Translations under genes and position numbers: made by a program | Shown here: positions 36,399-44,874 of the stretch, piece by piece | Layout of the letters: each line of letters begins with the position of its first letter | Position numbering within the stretch: position 1 is the first letter of the stretch | Source: Pseudomonadota bacterium | GTDB taxonomy: Bacteria; Myxococcota_A; UBA796; SXON01 | Direction: 5' to 3' | DNA: 64,000 nucleotides | NCBI GenBank assembly: GCA_030684355.1 | Contig: JAUXTN010000020.1 | Span: 1-64,000 of the forward strand | The notes under the pieces: generated by a model | What the model saw: only the letters and a program-made list of their open reading frames with translations | Told to the model about the DNA's origin: nothing | Database searches by the model: none

Positions 36399-37477
36399 GC
36401 CTCGCCTCCGGCCTCGACGACATCGGCGTCCTCTCCGTGACGCGCCAGGGGGTCGGCCTCTCGACGCGCATCGCCGCGAGCCTGGCCGGTCCGGGATCGC
36501 GGGTGCGCGTGACGGTCTACGTCTCGGAGAAGTACGCCGAGGGCGCCCCCGAGCACTTCGTGCGCTTCCCCGGGGCGCTGCAGCCCGCGGTCGACGCCGC
36601 GTGGGCGAAGCACGAAGCGCTGATCTTCATCGGCGCCGCCGGCATCGCGGTCCGCTGCATCGCGCCGCACGTCCTCGACAAGCGCCAGGACCCCGGCGTG
36701 GTCGTCATGGACATCGCCGGCACGTTCGCCATCGCGCTCTGCTCGGGGCACCTCGGCGGCGCCAACGAGCTCTGCCACCTGCTCGCGGCGGCCACCGGCG
36801 CCCTCCCCGTCGTCACCACCGGCACGGACGTCGTGGGCACCCTCGCCCCGGACGTGCTCGCCAAGCGGATCGGCGCGGACATCGAGAACTGGGACGCGCT
36901 CAAGGTCGTCTCCGGCGCGCTGGTCCACGGCGAGCGGGTCGGCGTGCTGGTGGAGCCCGGGATCGTGCTCCCCGATCTCCGGGCGTACGCCGCCAAGAAC
37001 GTCCACGTGGTCGACACGCTGGACGGATGCGTCGCGGGGATCGCCGTCACGCCCCGCCTCCTCACGGCCCCCTGCCCCACGATCCTCCTGCGCCCCCGGT
37101 GCCTCGTCGTCGGCATCGGCTGCAACCGCGGCACGTCCGAGGCCGAGATCTCCACGGTGATCGACGGCGTGCTCGCCGAGCACGGGCTCTCGCCGCTCGC
37201 CGTCCGCAACCTCGCGACCTTCACGTTGAAGCAGGACGAGCCAGGGCTCCTCGCCTTCGCGACGGCACGGAAGCTCGACCTCGTGGCGTTCGACGCCGAC
37301 GCCATCAACGCGGCGCCGCCCTACGCCGGGCGCTCGGACGTGGTGTTCGAGCACGTCGGCGTCTACGGCGTGAGCGAGCCGACGGCGCTTCTCTCGGCCG
37401 GCGCGACCCGGCTCCTCGTCGACAAGCAGAAGCGCGGAAACGTCACGGTGGCCGTGGCGAAGGTGGGGGACCGATGA
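36395..37477 (+). CDS. cbiG: Cobalt-precorrin-5A hydrolase
   Basis: 360 residues. The N-terminal domain includes GAAGIAVRCIAPHV and CSGHLGGANEL; a central and a C-terminal domain (VGIGCNRGTS) complete CbiG. It opens the delta-lactone of cobalt-precorrin-5A and releases acetaldehyde, a step diagnostic for the oxygen-independent route. GTG start overlaps cbiH; the stop overlaps cobO. Confidence 0.94.
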   Translation: MSLASGLDDIGVLSVTRQGVGLSTRIAASLAGPGSRVRVTVYVSEKYAEGAPEHFVRFPGALQPAVDAAWAKHEALIFIGAAGIAVRCIAPHVLDKRQDPGVVVMDIAGTFAIALCSGHLGGANELCHLLAAATGALPVVTTGTDVVGTLAPDVLAKRIGADIENWDALKVVSGALVHGERVGVLVEPGIVLPDLRAYAAKNVHVVDTLDGCVAGIAVTPRLLTAPCPTILLRPRCLVVGIGCNRGTSEAEISTVIDGVLAEHGLSPLAVRNLATFTLKQDEPGLLAFATARKLDLVAFDADAINAAPPYAGRSDVVFEHVGVYGVSEPTALLSAGATRLLVDKQKRGNVTVAVAKVGDR

Positions 37478-38106
37478 AACACGCCGATGTATCGAATGTA
37501 TCAGGTGCGTCCGATGTATCGAATGTATCGGATGTGTCGGCGCCGGATCCGACCGCCCCGAACCCAAAGATGCGCCGGACGCTCCAGGAGAAGGAGCGCC
37601 ACGGCCTGCTCGTCGTCAACACGGGCAACGGGAAGGGCAAGAGCACGGCTGCCTTCGGCATGGCGCTCCGGGCGGTCGGCCACGGCATGACCGTGGAGAT
37701 CGTGCAGTTCATCAAGGGCTCGCGCACGTACGGCGAGCTCGCGTCCCTCGAGAGGCTCGGCATCCCCGTGACCCGCGCCGGCGAGGGCTTCACGTGGGAG
37801 GTCCGCTCCGACACGCGGCAGAAGGAGCTCGCGACGTGGGGCATGGCCCGCGCGGCCGAGGCGCTCGCCCGCAAGGTGGACCTCCTCATCCTCGACGAGG
37901 TCAACATCGCGCTCGGCAAGGGCTTCTACGACCTCGACACCTTCCTCGCGACGCTCGCGGCCCGCCACGCCGACACCCACGTCGTGTGCACCGGCCGCTA
38001 CGCCCCCGACGCGCTGATCGCCGCCGCGGACCTCGTGACCCGCTTCGAGCTGGTCAAGCACCCCTTCGACCAGGGCCTGCGCGCGCAGCCCGGCGTGGAG
38101 TTCTGA
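37474..38106 (+). CDS. cobO: Corrinoid adenosyltransferase (CobO/BtuR type)
   Basis: 210 residues. The ATP loop GNGKGKSTAAFG and the motif LLILDEVN are intact. It transfers adenosyl from ATP to the reduced cobalt of cobyrinate diamide. The N-terminal ~32 residues contain a Ser/Val/Asp/Asn repeat (VSNVS, SDVSNVSDVS) encoded by two identical 17-base copies (37486-37502 and 37513-37529); it is much less GC-rich than the rest. The family core could begin at the Met near residue 33, but the upstream ATG overlaps the cbiG stop. Confidence 0.94.
   Translation: MKHADVSNVSGASDVSNVSDVSAPDPTAPNPKMRRTLQEKERHGLLVVNTGNGKGKSTAAFGMALRAVGHGMTVEIVQFIKGSRTYGELASLERLGIPVTRAGEGFTWEVRSDTRQKELATWGMARAAEALARKVDLLILDEVNIALGKGFYDLDTFLATLAARHADTHVVCTGRYAPDALIAAADLVTRFELVKHPFDQGLRAQPGVEF
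37486..37539 (+). repeat. 27-base tandem repeat at the 5' end of cobO
   Basis: Two 27-base units share an identical 17-base block beginning GATGTATCGAATG. They read in frame and are AT-richer than the surrounding DNA. A related GATGTATC stretch lies in the hemA-like gene at about 40662-40695. Confidence 0.75.
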
Positions 38107-38591
38107 TGCACGCGCTCCTCGAGCTGCTCGACGCGGGCGGCCTCTCTTTGTGGAACGCGGCGAACCGCCTCGGGTTGACCGAAGGCCAGGCGATGGTCGT
38201 GCTGCACGCGGCCGGCCGCAGCGTGCGTCTCTCCGGTGCCGACGCGCTCGCCGAGGTGCGGACGTGGGGCCGCGTGCGCGTCATCCTCCGCTCGCAGTCG
38301 AGCGTGGCCGAGGTGATGAGCGACCTCGGCGCCGCCCGCGAGCGCGGCGACTGGCTCAACGACGAGGACGACCGGGTCCACCTCCACCTCGACACCACCG
38401 CGGTCGTCGGGGCGTGGGCCACCGCGAAGGCCGGGCATGCGACCGGGCGGGCGGTGCGGATGGTCACGTTCGTGGATGCCGCGGGCGAGGTCCTCTTCAA
38501 GGTCATGGTGCCGAAGGAGCGGGACGACCTCGTCGCGGCGTTCAACGCGCTGCGTGGCAAGGGCGTGGCGCGCGCGCAGGAGGCCATGTGA
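38106..38591 (+). CDS. ChuX/HutX-like haem-utilisation domain protein
   Basis: 161 residues. The pattern from ~residue 45 on (AEVRTWGRVRVILRS, DDRVHLHLD, VTFVDAAGEVLFKVMV) follows the ChuX/HutX/HemS-like fold, whose members bind or hand over haem. Nothing in the operon suggests haem import. It sits between cobO and cbiA with 1- and 4-base overlaps, so it is co-translated with corrin genes. It may bind a corrinoid or tetrapyrrole intermediate as a carrier; this is inference. The N-terminal ~40 residues look like a small helical domain. Confidence 0.6.
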   Translation: MHALLELLDAGGLSLWNAANRLGLTEGQAMVVLHAAGRSVRLSGADALAEVRTWGRVRVILRSQSSVAEVMSDLGAARERGDWLNDEDDRVHLHLDTTAVVGAWATAKAGHATGRAVRMVTFVDAAGEVLFKVMVPKERDDLVAAFNALRGKGVARAQEAM

Positions 38592-40039
38592 GCGCCGCGG
38601 GGAGCAAGGTCGGCGGTCACGACGGTCCGGCCATCCCGGGGCTCCTCGTCGCGGCCCCCGGCTCGGGGCACGGGAAGACCACGGCGCTGTGCGGCATCGC
38701 GGCGGCGCTGGGCGGCCGCGGCGTCGACGTCCGCACGTTCAAGGCGGGCCCCGACTACCTCGACCCGACCTGGCACCGGCGCGTGACCGGACGCCCGTCC
38801 CGCAACCTCGACGCCTGGATGACCGGGAAGGACGGAGTCTGGGCGAGCTTCGCTCGCGGCGTGGTCGACGTCGATTCCTCCCGCGAGCAAGGCGCCCTCG
38901 CGATCGTGGAGGGCGTGATGGGCCTGTTCGACGGCCGCGATCCGCGTGGGCTCGACGGGAGCGGAGCCGAGCTCGCGCTCCTCCTGGGCCTGCCCGTGAT
39001 CCTCGTCGTGGACGCCGCCGGCATGGCCCGGAGCGCGGCGGCCGTGGTCGAGGGCTTCGCGCGGCACGTCGCGGGGGTCGACGTCGTCGGGGTTGTCTTC
39101 AACCGCGTGGGCTCCGCGGGGCACACGCGGATCCTGCGGGAGGCGATCGAGGCGCTGCCCGACTTCGGCAAGCCACGCGTGCGCGTACTCGGCGGGTTGC
39201 CGAAGGCGCCGGACCTCGCGGTGCCCGAGCGGCACCTCGGGCTCGTGAGCGCGGAGCACGCGGCCGGCCACCCCGGGGCGGACCCGGACTGGGCGCGGCG
39301 GCTGGGCGACTGGGCGGGCGAGCACCTCGACCTGGACGCGATCCTCGCCTTGGCGCGGCCGGTGGCGAGGGTGGCAGACGTGTCGAGCGTGGGCCGCTCC
39401 CCCTCGCCTCCCCGCATCCGCATCGGGGTCGCGCAGGACGCCGCCTTCCACTTCTACTACCCGGACAACCTCGATCTGCTCCGAGAGGCGGGCGCCGAGC
39501 TCGTCCCGTTCTCGCCGCTCGCCGACAACGCGCTCCCCGGGGGCCTCGACGGGCTCTACCTGGGCGGCGGCTACCCCGAGGCGCACGCGGCCGAGCTGGA
39601 GGCCAACGCGCCGATTCGTGCTGCCGTTCGCCGCTTCTCCGGCGCGGTCTACGCCGAGTGCGGCGGGCTCATGTTCCTCGGCGAGTCGCTCGACGACCGC
39701 GCGATGTGCGGCGTCCTGCCGCTCCGCACGACGATGGGCGCCGAGGGAGCCGGGAAGGGCCGGCTCCGCGCGCTGGGCTACCGCGAGGTGGTCACGACGC
39801 GCGACACCGTGCTCGGCCCCGCCGGCACCATGTTCCGGGGGCACGAGTTCCACTACTCGGCGCTCGCCGGCACCCCCGGCATGGCGCCGGCGTACCGCAT
39901 GAAGGGCCGCACCGGCGAGACCGTGGAGGGCTGGGCCACCGATCGGGTGCTCGGCAGCTACGTCCACGCGCACTTCGGGTCCAACCCCGCGCTCGCGACG
40001 AGCTTCGTCGCGGCGTGCGAGGCGCACCGTGGTCGCTGA
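38588..40039 (+). CDS. cbiA: Cobyrinate a,c-diamide synthase
   Basis: 483 residues. The N-terminal P-loop GSGHGKTTALCG and FKAGPDYLDP belong to the ATP-dependent synthetase half; the C-terminal glutaminase half has YAECGGLM with the catalytic Cys and a matching C-terminal His. It amidates the a and c side chains using Gln or ammonia. GTG start overlaps the preceding stop; 11-base overlap with the next gene. Confidence 0.95.
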   Translation: MSAAGSKVGGHDGPAIPGLLVAAPGSGHGKTTALCGIAAALGGRGVDVRTFKAGPDYLDPTWHRRVTGRPSRNLDAWMTGKDGVWASFARGVVDVDSSREQGALAIVEGVMGLFDGRDPRGLDGSGAELALLLGLPVILVVDAAGMARSAAAVVEGFARHVAGVDVVGVVFNRVGSAGHTRILREAIEALPDFGKPRVRVLGGLPKAPDLAVPERHLGLVSAEHAAGHPGADPDWARRLGDWAGEHLDLDAILALARPVARVADVSSVGRSPSPPRIRIGVAQDAAFHFYYPDNLDLLREAGAELVPFSPLADNALPGGLDGLYLGGGYPEAHAAELEANAPIRAAVRRFSGAVYAECGGLMFLGESLDDRAMCGVLPLRTTMGAEGAGKGRLRALGYREVVTTRDTVLGPAGTMFRGHEFHYSALAGTPGMAPAYRMKGRTGETVEGWATDRVLGSYVHAHFGSNPALATSFVAACEAHRGR

Positions 40040-41093
40040 GGGCCCCACGAACACGGCGCCTGTGCCGTCCTCGGGCTCCGGGGCGTCCTCGGTGTCCGGG
40101 GCGGCTTCGGTGTCCGGGGCGGCCGCGGCGTCGCGATCCGCGGCCACGCCCGTCGGCCCCGCGCCGTTCACGCTCGCGCTCGTGGAGCTCACCTGGCGCG
40201 ACGCGCCCGCCGCGGTCCGCGCGGCCGCCCGAGCCGTGGGGGACGCCTCCGGCCGCTCCACCGTCCCGCTCCACACGTGCGCCCGCGCGGCGTGGCTCTG
40301 CTCGGAGCGTGACGCCACCGCGCTCGCCGCCCACCTCCGCGCCCGCATCGGCGTGCAGGCCGCCCCCGGCGCCCCCGCCCCGACCGTGCGCACCGGCGAG
40401 GCCGCCCTGCGGCACCTCTACCGCGTCGCCGTGGGGCAGGACTCCCTCGTGGAGGGCGAGGCCGACGTCGGCCTCCAGGTCCGCGATGCCCTGGAGGATG
40501 CCTTGGACACCGCGCTAGGCGCCGCGCCCCACCCCGCGACGCGAACCCTCCGCCTCCTCCGCCACGAGGTCGTCCGGCTCCTGCGCGAGGGGCGCCTCGC
40601 GGGCTTCGTCCGCCCCGCCGTCGGGCTCGCGGAGGTCGCGGCGGCCGCGGTCATCGAGCTGGATGCATCAGATGTATCGGGAGCCGATGTGTCCGTGGGC
40701 GTGGTCGGCGCCGGCGCCCTGGGGCGGCGCGTGGTGCATGCGCTGGAGCGGCGAGGCCTCCGGGTACGGCTCTACAACCGGACCGCCGCGTCGGGCGCGC
40801 TCCCGCTCGACCGCATCGGTGCGGGCGCGGACGTCGCCATCTCCGCCTGGATCATCGCCACCTCCGCCCCGTCGCCGTGGTTCACCCCGCCCCGCCCGGT
40901 CCCCGTGGTCGACCTCGGCCACGCACGCCAGTGCCTCACGACGGACACCCTCTCGCTCGACGCCCTCCTCGCCCGACCGGGCCTCCGCCTCCCCGCCGAT
41001 CGGCGCGCCGCCGCCCACGCCGCCGTCGAGGCCGCCGTCGCCCGCACGGACCGCCGCCTCGCGTCCCCGACGCGCCCCGAGGTCCGCCGATGA
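40029..41093 (+). CDS. Divergent glutamyl-tRNA reductase (HemA-like)
   Basis: 354 residues, shorter than normal HemA (~420). After a repeat-rich N-terminal linker (residues ~12-42), HTCARAA (catalytic Cys C84) replaces the usual STCNRxE. GQDSLVEGEADVGLQV keeps the GxxSxVxGExQI core; the NADPH loop GAGALGRR is present. The dimerisation end is short. HemA makes glutamate-semialdehyde for tetrapyrroles, so a dedicated copy in a cobalamin operon would boost precursor supply. The missing Asn and Glu in the Cys motif make activity uncertain. GTG start is the only one in frame before the domain. Confidence 0.72.
   Translation: MVAEGPTNTAPVPSSGSGASSVSGAASVSGAAAASRSAATPVGPAPFTLALVELTWRDAPAAVRAAARAVGDASGRSTVPLHTCARAAWLCSERDATALAAHLRARIGVQAAPGAPAPTVRTGEAALRHLYRVAVGQDSLVEGEADVGLQVRDALEDALDTALGAAPHPATRTLRLLRHEVVRLLREGRLAGFVRPAVGLAEVAAAAVIELDASDVSGADVSVGVVGAGALGRRVVHALERRGLRVRLYNRTAASGALPLDRIGAGADVAISAWIIATSAPSPWFTPPRPVPVVDLGHARQCLTTDTLSLDALLARPGLRLPADRRAAAHAAVEAAVARTDRRLASPTRPEVRR
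40089..40124 (+). repeat. Two 18-base in-frame repeats in the hemA-like gene
   Basis: The unit TCGGTGTCCGGGGCGGC plus one base occurs twice back to back and encodes SVSGAA twice, in the linker before the catalytic domain. Confidence 0.75.
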
Positions 41094-42589
41094 CCCCCGC
41101 GATCATGGTCCAGGGCACCGCCTCCGGCGTCGGCAAGAGCTGGCTCGCTACGGCCCTGTGTCGCCTCTACACGCGCCGGGGCCTGCGCGTCGTGCCGTTC
41201 AAGGCCCAGAACATGAGCAACAACGCCGCGCCCGCGTTGCTCGGGACGGACCGCGGAACCCCCACCTGGGGCGAGATCGGCCGCGCCCAGGCCGTCCAGG
41301 CCGAGGCGTGCCGCCGCGTGCCGCACGTCGACATGAACCCGCTCCTCCTGAAGCCCACGAGCGAGCGCGGCGCGCAGGTCGTCGTCGGGGGCGTACCCGT
41401 GGGGCACCTCACCGCAAAGGAGTACCGCGCCCGCCGCCCCGAGTGGTGGGCCGCCGTGACCGCTGCCTACGCGCGGATCTCCGCCACCGCGGACCTCGTC
41501 GTGATCGAGGGCGCCGGCTCGCCCGCCGAGATCAACCTCCGCGCCGGAGACCTCGTGAACATGGCGATGGCCCACCACGCCGACGCGCGGGTGCTCCTCG
41601 TCGGCGACATCGACCGCGGCGGCGTCTTCGCGAGCCTCCACGGCACGGTGCAGCTCCTGGACACGGCCGACCGCGTGCGGCTCGCCGGGCTCGTCGTGAA
41701 CCGCTTCCGCGGCGACCCCGACATCCTGCGGCCGGGGCTCCTGCCGCTGGAGCACCTGACCGGCGTGCCCGTGCGCGGCGTCGTGCCGATGCGCAGCGAC
41801 CTCCCCGTCGACGAGGAGGACGCCCTCGACCTCGGAGGAAGCGGCGGCGCCGCGGGCCACGCCGCGGGCCACGCCGCGGCCCACGCCGCGACGCACGGAA
41901 GGGTCGACATCTGCGTCCTCCGGCTCCCGACCGTCTCGAACTTCACCGACCTCGGCACGCTCGCGCACACCTCGGGCGTCGGCGTGCGCTGGGCGGCCAC
42001 CCCCGAGGAGGTCGGCAACCCCGATCTGCTCGTGCTCCCCGGCTCGAAGCACACCAGCGGGGACCTCGCGTGGCTCCGTGCGCGCGGCCTCGACCGCTCC
42101 GTGCACGCCGCCGCGGCGCGTGCCATCCCCGTGCTCGGCCTCTGCGGCGGCTACCAGATGTTGGGGCGCTTCCTCGTCGAGGACGGCGTGGAGCACGCGG
42201 CCCTGGGGCTCCTCCCCGTCGTCACGCGCATGGCCACGGACAAGACCGTGCGCCCGACCCGTGGCGAGACGTGCGGGGGCTGGATCCTCCCTGGCGGCCT
42301 GCCGGTGGAGGGCTACGAGATCCACCACGGGGTCACCATCGCGACAGGCGCTCCGCTGGTGAGCGGCCCCGACGGCGCCGATGGCGCGATCGTCGGCCTC
42401 GTCGCCGGCACCTACCTGCACGGCTTCTTCGACCGCCCCGAGGTCCGCGCCGCGCTCGTCGCCGCGCTCCGGGCCCGCAAGGGGCTCCCCGCCTCCTCGC
42501 CCGACGCCACGCGCTCCCGCGACGCCGTCTACGACGCGCTCGCGGACCACGTCGAGCGCCACCTCGACCTCGAAGGGCTCCTGCCATGA
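41090..42589 (+). CDS. cobQ: Cobyric acid synthase (CbiP/CobQ)
   Basis: 499 residues. GTASGVGKSW, FKAQNMSNNA and EGAGSPAEINL mark the synthetase half; VLGLCGGYQMLG carries the glutaminase Cys, and a His follows near the end. It amidates four side chains of adenosylcobyrinate diamide. Between the halves a His/Ala-rich insertion of ~16 residues is encoded by four 12-base repeats (41849-41896). ATG overlaps the previous stop. Confidence 0.95.
   Translation: MTPAIMVQGTASGVGKSWLATALCRLYTRRGLRVVPFKAQNMSNNAAPALLGTDRGTPTWGEIGRAQAVQAEACRRVPHVDMNPLLLKPTSERGAQVVVGGVPVGHLTAKEYRARRPEWWAAVTAAYARISATADLVVIEGAGSPAEINLRAGDLVNMAMAHHADARVLLVGDIDRGGVFASLHGTVQLLDTADRVRLAGLVVNRFRGDPDILRPGLLPLEHLTGVPVRGVVPMRSDLPVDEEDALDLGGSGGAAGHAAGHAAAHAATHGRVDICVLRLPTVSNFTDLGTLAHTSGVGVRWAATPEEVGNPDLLVLPGSKHTSGDLAWLRARGLDRSVHAAAARAIPVLGLCGGYQMLGRFLVEDGVEHAALGLLPVVTRMATDKTVRPTRGETCGGWILPGGLPVEGYEIHHGVTIATGAPLVSGPDGADGAIVGLVAGTYLHGFFDRPEVRAALVAALRARKGLPASSPDATRSRDAVYDALADHVERHLDLEGLLP
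41849..41896 (+). repeat. Four 12-base in-frame repeats in cobQ
   Basis: Units GCCGCGGGCCAC (two identical) followed by GCCGCGGCCCAC and GCCGCGACGCAC encode AAGHAAGHAAAHAATH. The block lies in the inter-domain linker, where length changes are tolerated. Confidence 0.8.
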
Positions 42590-43818
42590 CCGGCACCACC
42601 GCCACCCGCGCCATCGCGCTGCTCGGCCACGGCTCCCGCCGGACCGATGGCAACGACGGCATCCACGCGCTCGCCGAGCGGCTCCGCGTAGCGTCGGGGC
42701 TGCCCGTGACGGTCGGCTTCATCGAGCTCGCCGGCCCGACCGCCGCGGAGGCCCTCGACGCCGCCGTCACCGCCGCTCGGGAACGGGGGCCCCGCGCCTC
42801 CCTCGGAGGCGGCGCCATCGAGGTCGTCGCCCTCCCCGCCGTGCTCCTCGCGGCCGCCCACGCCAAGAACGACGTGCCGATGGCCGTCGCCCGCGCGCGC
42901 CTCCGCCACCCCGACGTGCGGTTCGTGAGCGCGCGCCCGCTCGGCGTGCACCCCACGCTCCTCGGCGCGCTCTCCGACCGCCTCGACGCCGCCCTCCCCC
43001 CCGACGTGGCCCGCGACCGCACCGCCGTCCTCCTCGTCGGCCGCGGCTCCTCCGACCCCGACGCCAACGCCGACCTCCACAAGATCGCACGGCTGTTCGC
43101 GGAGCGCCGCGGCCTCCTCGACGTCGCTACCGCCTACATCGGCGTGACCACCCCCGACCCCGAGGCCGGCCTCGCCGCGCTCCTGCTGAAGCGGCCGCGC
43201 GCGGTCGTGGTGCTCCCGTGGCTGCTCTACCCGGGCGTGCTGATGGCGAAGCTCCGCGCCCGGTTCGCCGAGCTGGCCGCGATGCACTCGCGCGTCGCCA
43301 TCACCGTCGCCGAGCCCGTCGGCACGCACCCCGCCATCGAGGCCGTGATCCTCGAACGCGCGGAGGAGGCCGTGGCCGGCACGGGCGGCATGGCGTGCGA
43401 CGCATGCAAGTACCGGGCACCGCTCCAAGGCTTCGCGCAGGACGTCGGCGGCGTGCAGGCCCTCCGCAAGGCGCGCGCCCACCTCGAGATGCCCGTCGCC
43501 GAGAACGCCCCCGTCCACGGCCATGCCCCGCCGGTCCGCCACGTGCTCGTGTGCGTGAACCGGGACTGCGCCGATCGCGGCTCGGTCGCGACCCTGTCCG
43601 CCCTCCGCCGCGAGCTCCGGGCCCGCGGGCTGGAACGCGCCGTCCGCACCACCCGCGTGATGTGCCTCGGGCGCTGCGGCGAGGGCCCCGCCGTCGTCGT
43701 CTACCCCGAAGGCGTCTGGTACCGCCGCGTCGGCGAGGCCGACGCCACCGAGCTCTGCACCTCCCACCTGGCCGGCGGATCCCCTGTCGGCCGCCTCATC
43801 GACCACCTCCTCGGCTGA
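42586..43818 (+). CDS. cbiX: CbiX cobaltochelatase fused to a thioredoxin-like ferredoxin
   Basis: 410 residues. Residues ~1-290 are a long, two-lobe CbiX sirohydrochlorin cobaltochelatase: LLGHGSRRT (H15), second lobe LLVGRGSSDPDANAD, and the CDACKYR motif near residue 270. The C-terminal ~85 residues form a [2Fe-2S] thioredoxin-like ferredoxin with Cys pairs CVNRDC and CLGRC. The chelatase inserts Co2+ early, before methylation. The fused ferredoxin could sense or supply electrons. The same fusion is, to my recollection, seen in haloarchaea. ATG overlaps cobQ. Confidence 0.9.
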   Translation: MTGTTATRAIALLGHGSRRTDGNDGIHALAERLRVASGLPVTVGFIELAGPTAAEALDAAVTAARERGPRASLGGGAIEVVALPAVLLAAAHAKNDVPMAVARARLRHPDVRFVSARPLGVHPTLLGALSDRLDAALPPDVARDRTAVLLVGRGSSDPDANADLHKIARLFAERRGLLDVATAYIGVTTPDPEAGLAALLLKRPRAVVVLPWLLYPGVLMAKLRARFAELAAMHSRVAITVAEPVGTHPAIEAVILERAEEAVAGTGGMACDACKYRAPLQGFAQDVGGVQALRKARAHLEMPVAENAPVHGHAPPVRHVLVCVNRDCADRGSVATLSALRRELRARGLERAVRTTRVMCLGRCGEGPAVVVYPEGVWYRRVGEADATELCTSHLAGGSPVGRLIDHLLG

Positions 43819-43828
43819 GAGATCCCCC

Positions 43829-44239
43829 ATGGCTTGTCACGAGATCGCCGCCCTCCGCATCGCCCTGCACACCCAGCTCGGGAGCCGCCCCGACCACGAG
43901 AAGGCCCACGAGATCGAGGAGCTCGGCGCCCACATCCACAAAGGCGCGCTCGGCGCCATCGCCAACGCGCGCGACCTCGCGACGACGAAGCGCGCCCTCG
44001 AGGTCTCGGCGAGCGAGCTCGAGGCGAAGGTCGCGGCCATGGACGCCGCGGCTCCCTCCCTCGGCTACCACCGCGCGCTGGTCGTGACCGTGCGGAGCAC
44101 GCAGCGCGCGCTCGACCGCATCATTGCGGACATCGAGCGGTTCTACCTCGACATCGAGGACACCCACGACCTCCTCCACGAGGTCTACCCGGGCTCCGAT
44201 GCCGACGCCGACGCTGCCGACGCACCCGGGCCCGTCTGA
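43829..44239 (+). CDS. DUF3209-like cobalamin-cluster protein
   Basis: 136 residues. It starts MACHEIAALRIAL, like the DUF3209 family I associate with CbiX in haloarchaeal cobalamin clusters. Mostly helical, with HEIEELGAHIHKG and a C-terminal Asp/Ala tail. Several His and one Cys could bind metal. It lies 10 bases after cbiX and overlaps the flavoprotein gene, so it may chaperone cobalt or the chelatase. Function unproven. Confidence 0.7.
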   Translation: MACHEIAALRIALHTQLGSRPDHEKAHEIEELGAHIHKGALGAIANARDLATTKRALEVSASELEAKVAAMDAAAPSLGYHRALVVTVRSTQRALDRIIADIERFYLDIEDTHDLLHEVYPGSDADADAADAPGPV

Positions 44240-44874
44240 TGGACGTCCACACCGCCACCGTGCTCGACCGCGCGGACCTCGGTCCCGCCGTGCTCCTCCG
44301 CTGCGCCTCCATCGCGACGCGCGACGCGAAGCCGGGCCAGTACGTCGTCATCCACAGCGACGTCCCGAACCCCGAGAAGCCCGGCCAGGTGCTGAAGCGG
44401 GCGTGGTCGTTCGCGCGCTTCGCCGCCGACGGCAGCTTCGAGCTCCTCTTCGCCCGGGTGGCCGCGACGAGCGGCTGGCTCGCGGAGCGCGTCCCCGGCG
44501 ACACCTTCCGCTTCACCGGCCCGTGGGGCCGCTTCCTCCTCGACGAGGGCACGTCCCCGGTGGCGTGCTTCGCGACGGACACCGCGATCTCCCCGGTCGG
44601 CGCGCTCGTCGACGCCGCGCTCGCCGCCGGCCGCCCCGTGCGGCTCTGGTGGCAGACCGAGCAGGATTGGCTCCCCGAGCGGATCGTGGCGTGGCGCGCG
44701 GCGGGCGCCGTCGTGGAGGTGGGCCCCGACGTCACCCCCGAACCCGACCCCGACGCGCGCTGGTTCCTCGCCGGGGACGGCGCCGCCATCGAGCGGATGA
44801 CCGCGCTGCTCGGATCCGTGCCCGCGGAGCGCGTCCACGTCGAGCGGTTCTTCACGCCGCGGCCACGCGCATGA
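44239..44874 (+). CDS. Ferredoxin-NADP reductase-like FAD protein
   Basis: 211 residues. An FAD-binding barrel with RAWSFAR (RxYS-type) and GPWGRF is followed by a short NAD(P)-type domain ending in WFLAGDG. It resembles siderophore-interacting proteins/ferric reductases (the SIP family) and FNR. No cysteine cluster. Between DUF3209 and the corrin fusion it could reduce Co(II) corrinoids for adenosylation, feed the CbiX ferredoxin, or stand in for the missing CbiJ reductase. These are inferences. Confidence 0.75.
   Translation: MDVHTATVLDRADLGPAVLLRCASIATRDAKPGQYVVIHSDVPNPEKPGQVLKRAWSFARFAADGSFELLFARVAATSGWLAERVPGDTFRFTGPWGRFLLDEGTSPVACFATDTAISPVGALVDAALAAGRPVRLWWQTEQDWLPERIVAWRAAGAVVEVGPDVTPEPDPDARWFLAGDGAAIERMTALLGSVPAERVHVERFFTPRPRA

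Noticed and set aside
37486..37539. Regulatory RNA or binding site made of GATGTATC repeats
   Set aside because: The repeats keep the reading frame of cobO and have no stable fold; coding repeat expansion explains them better.
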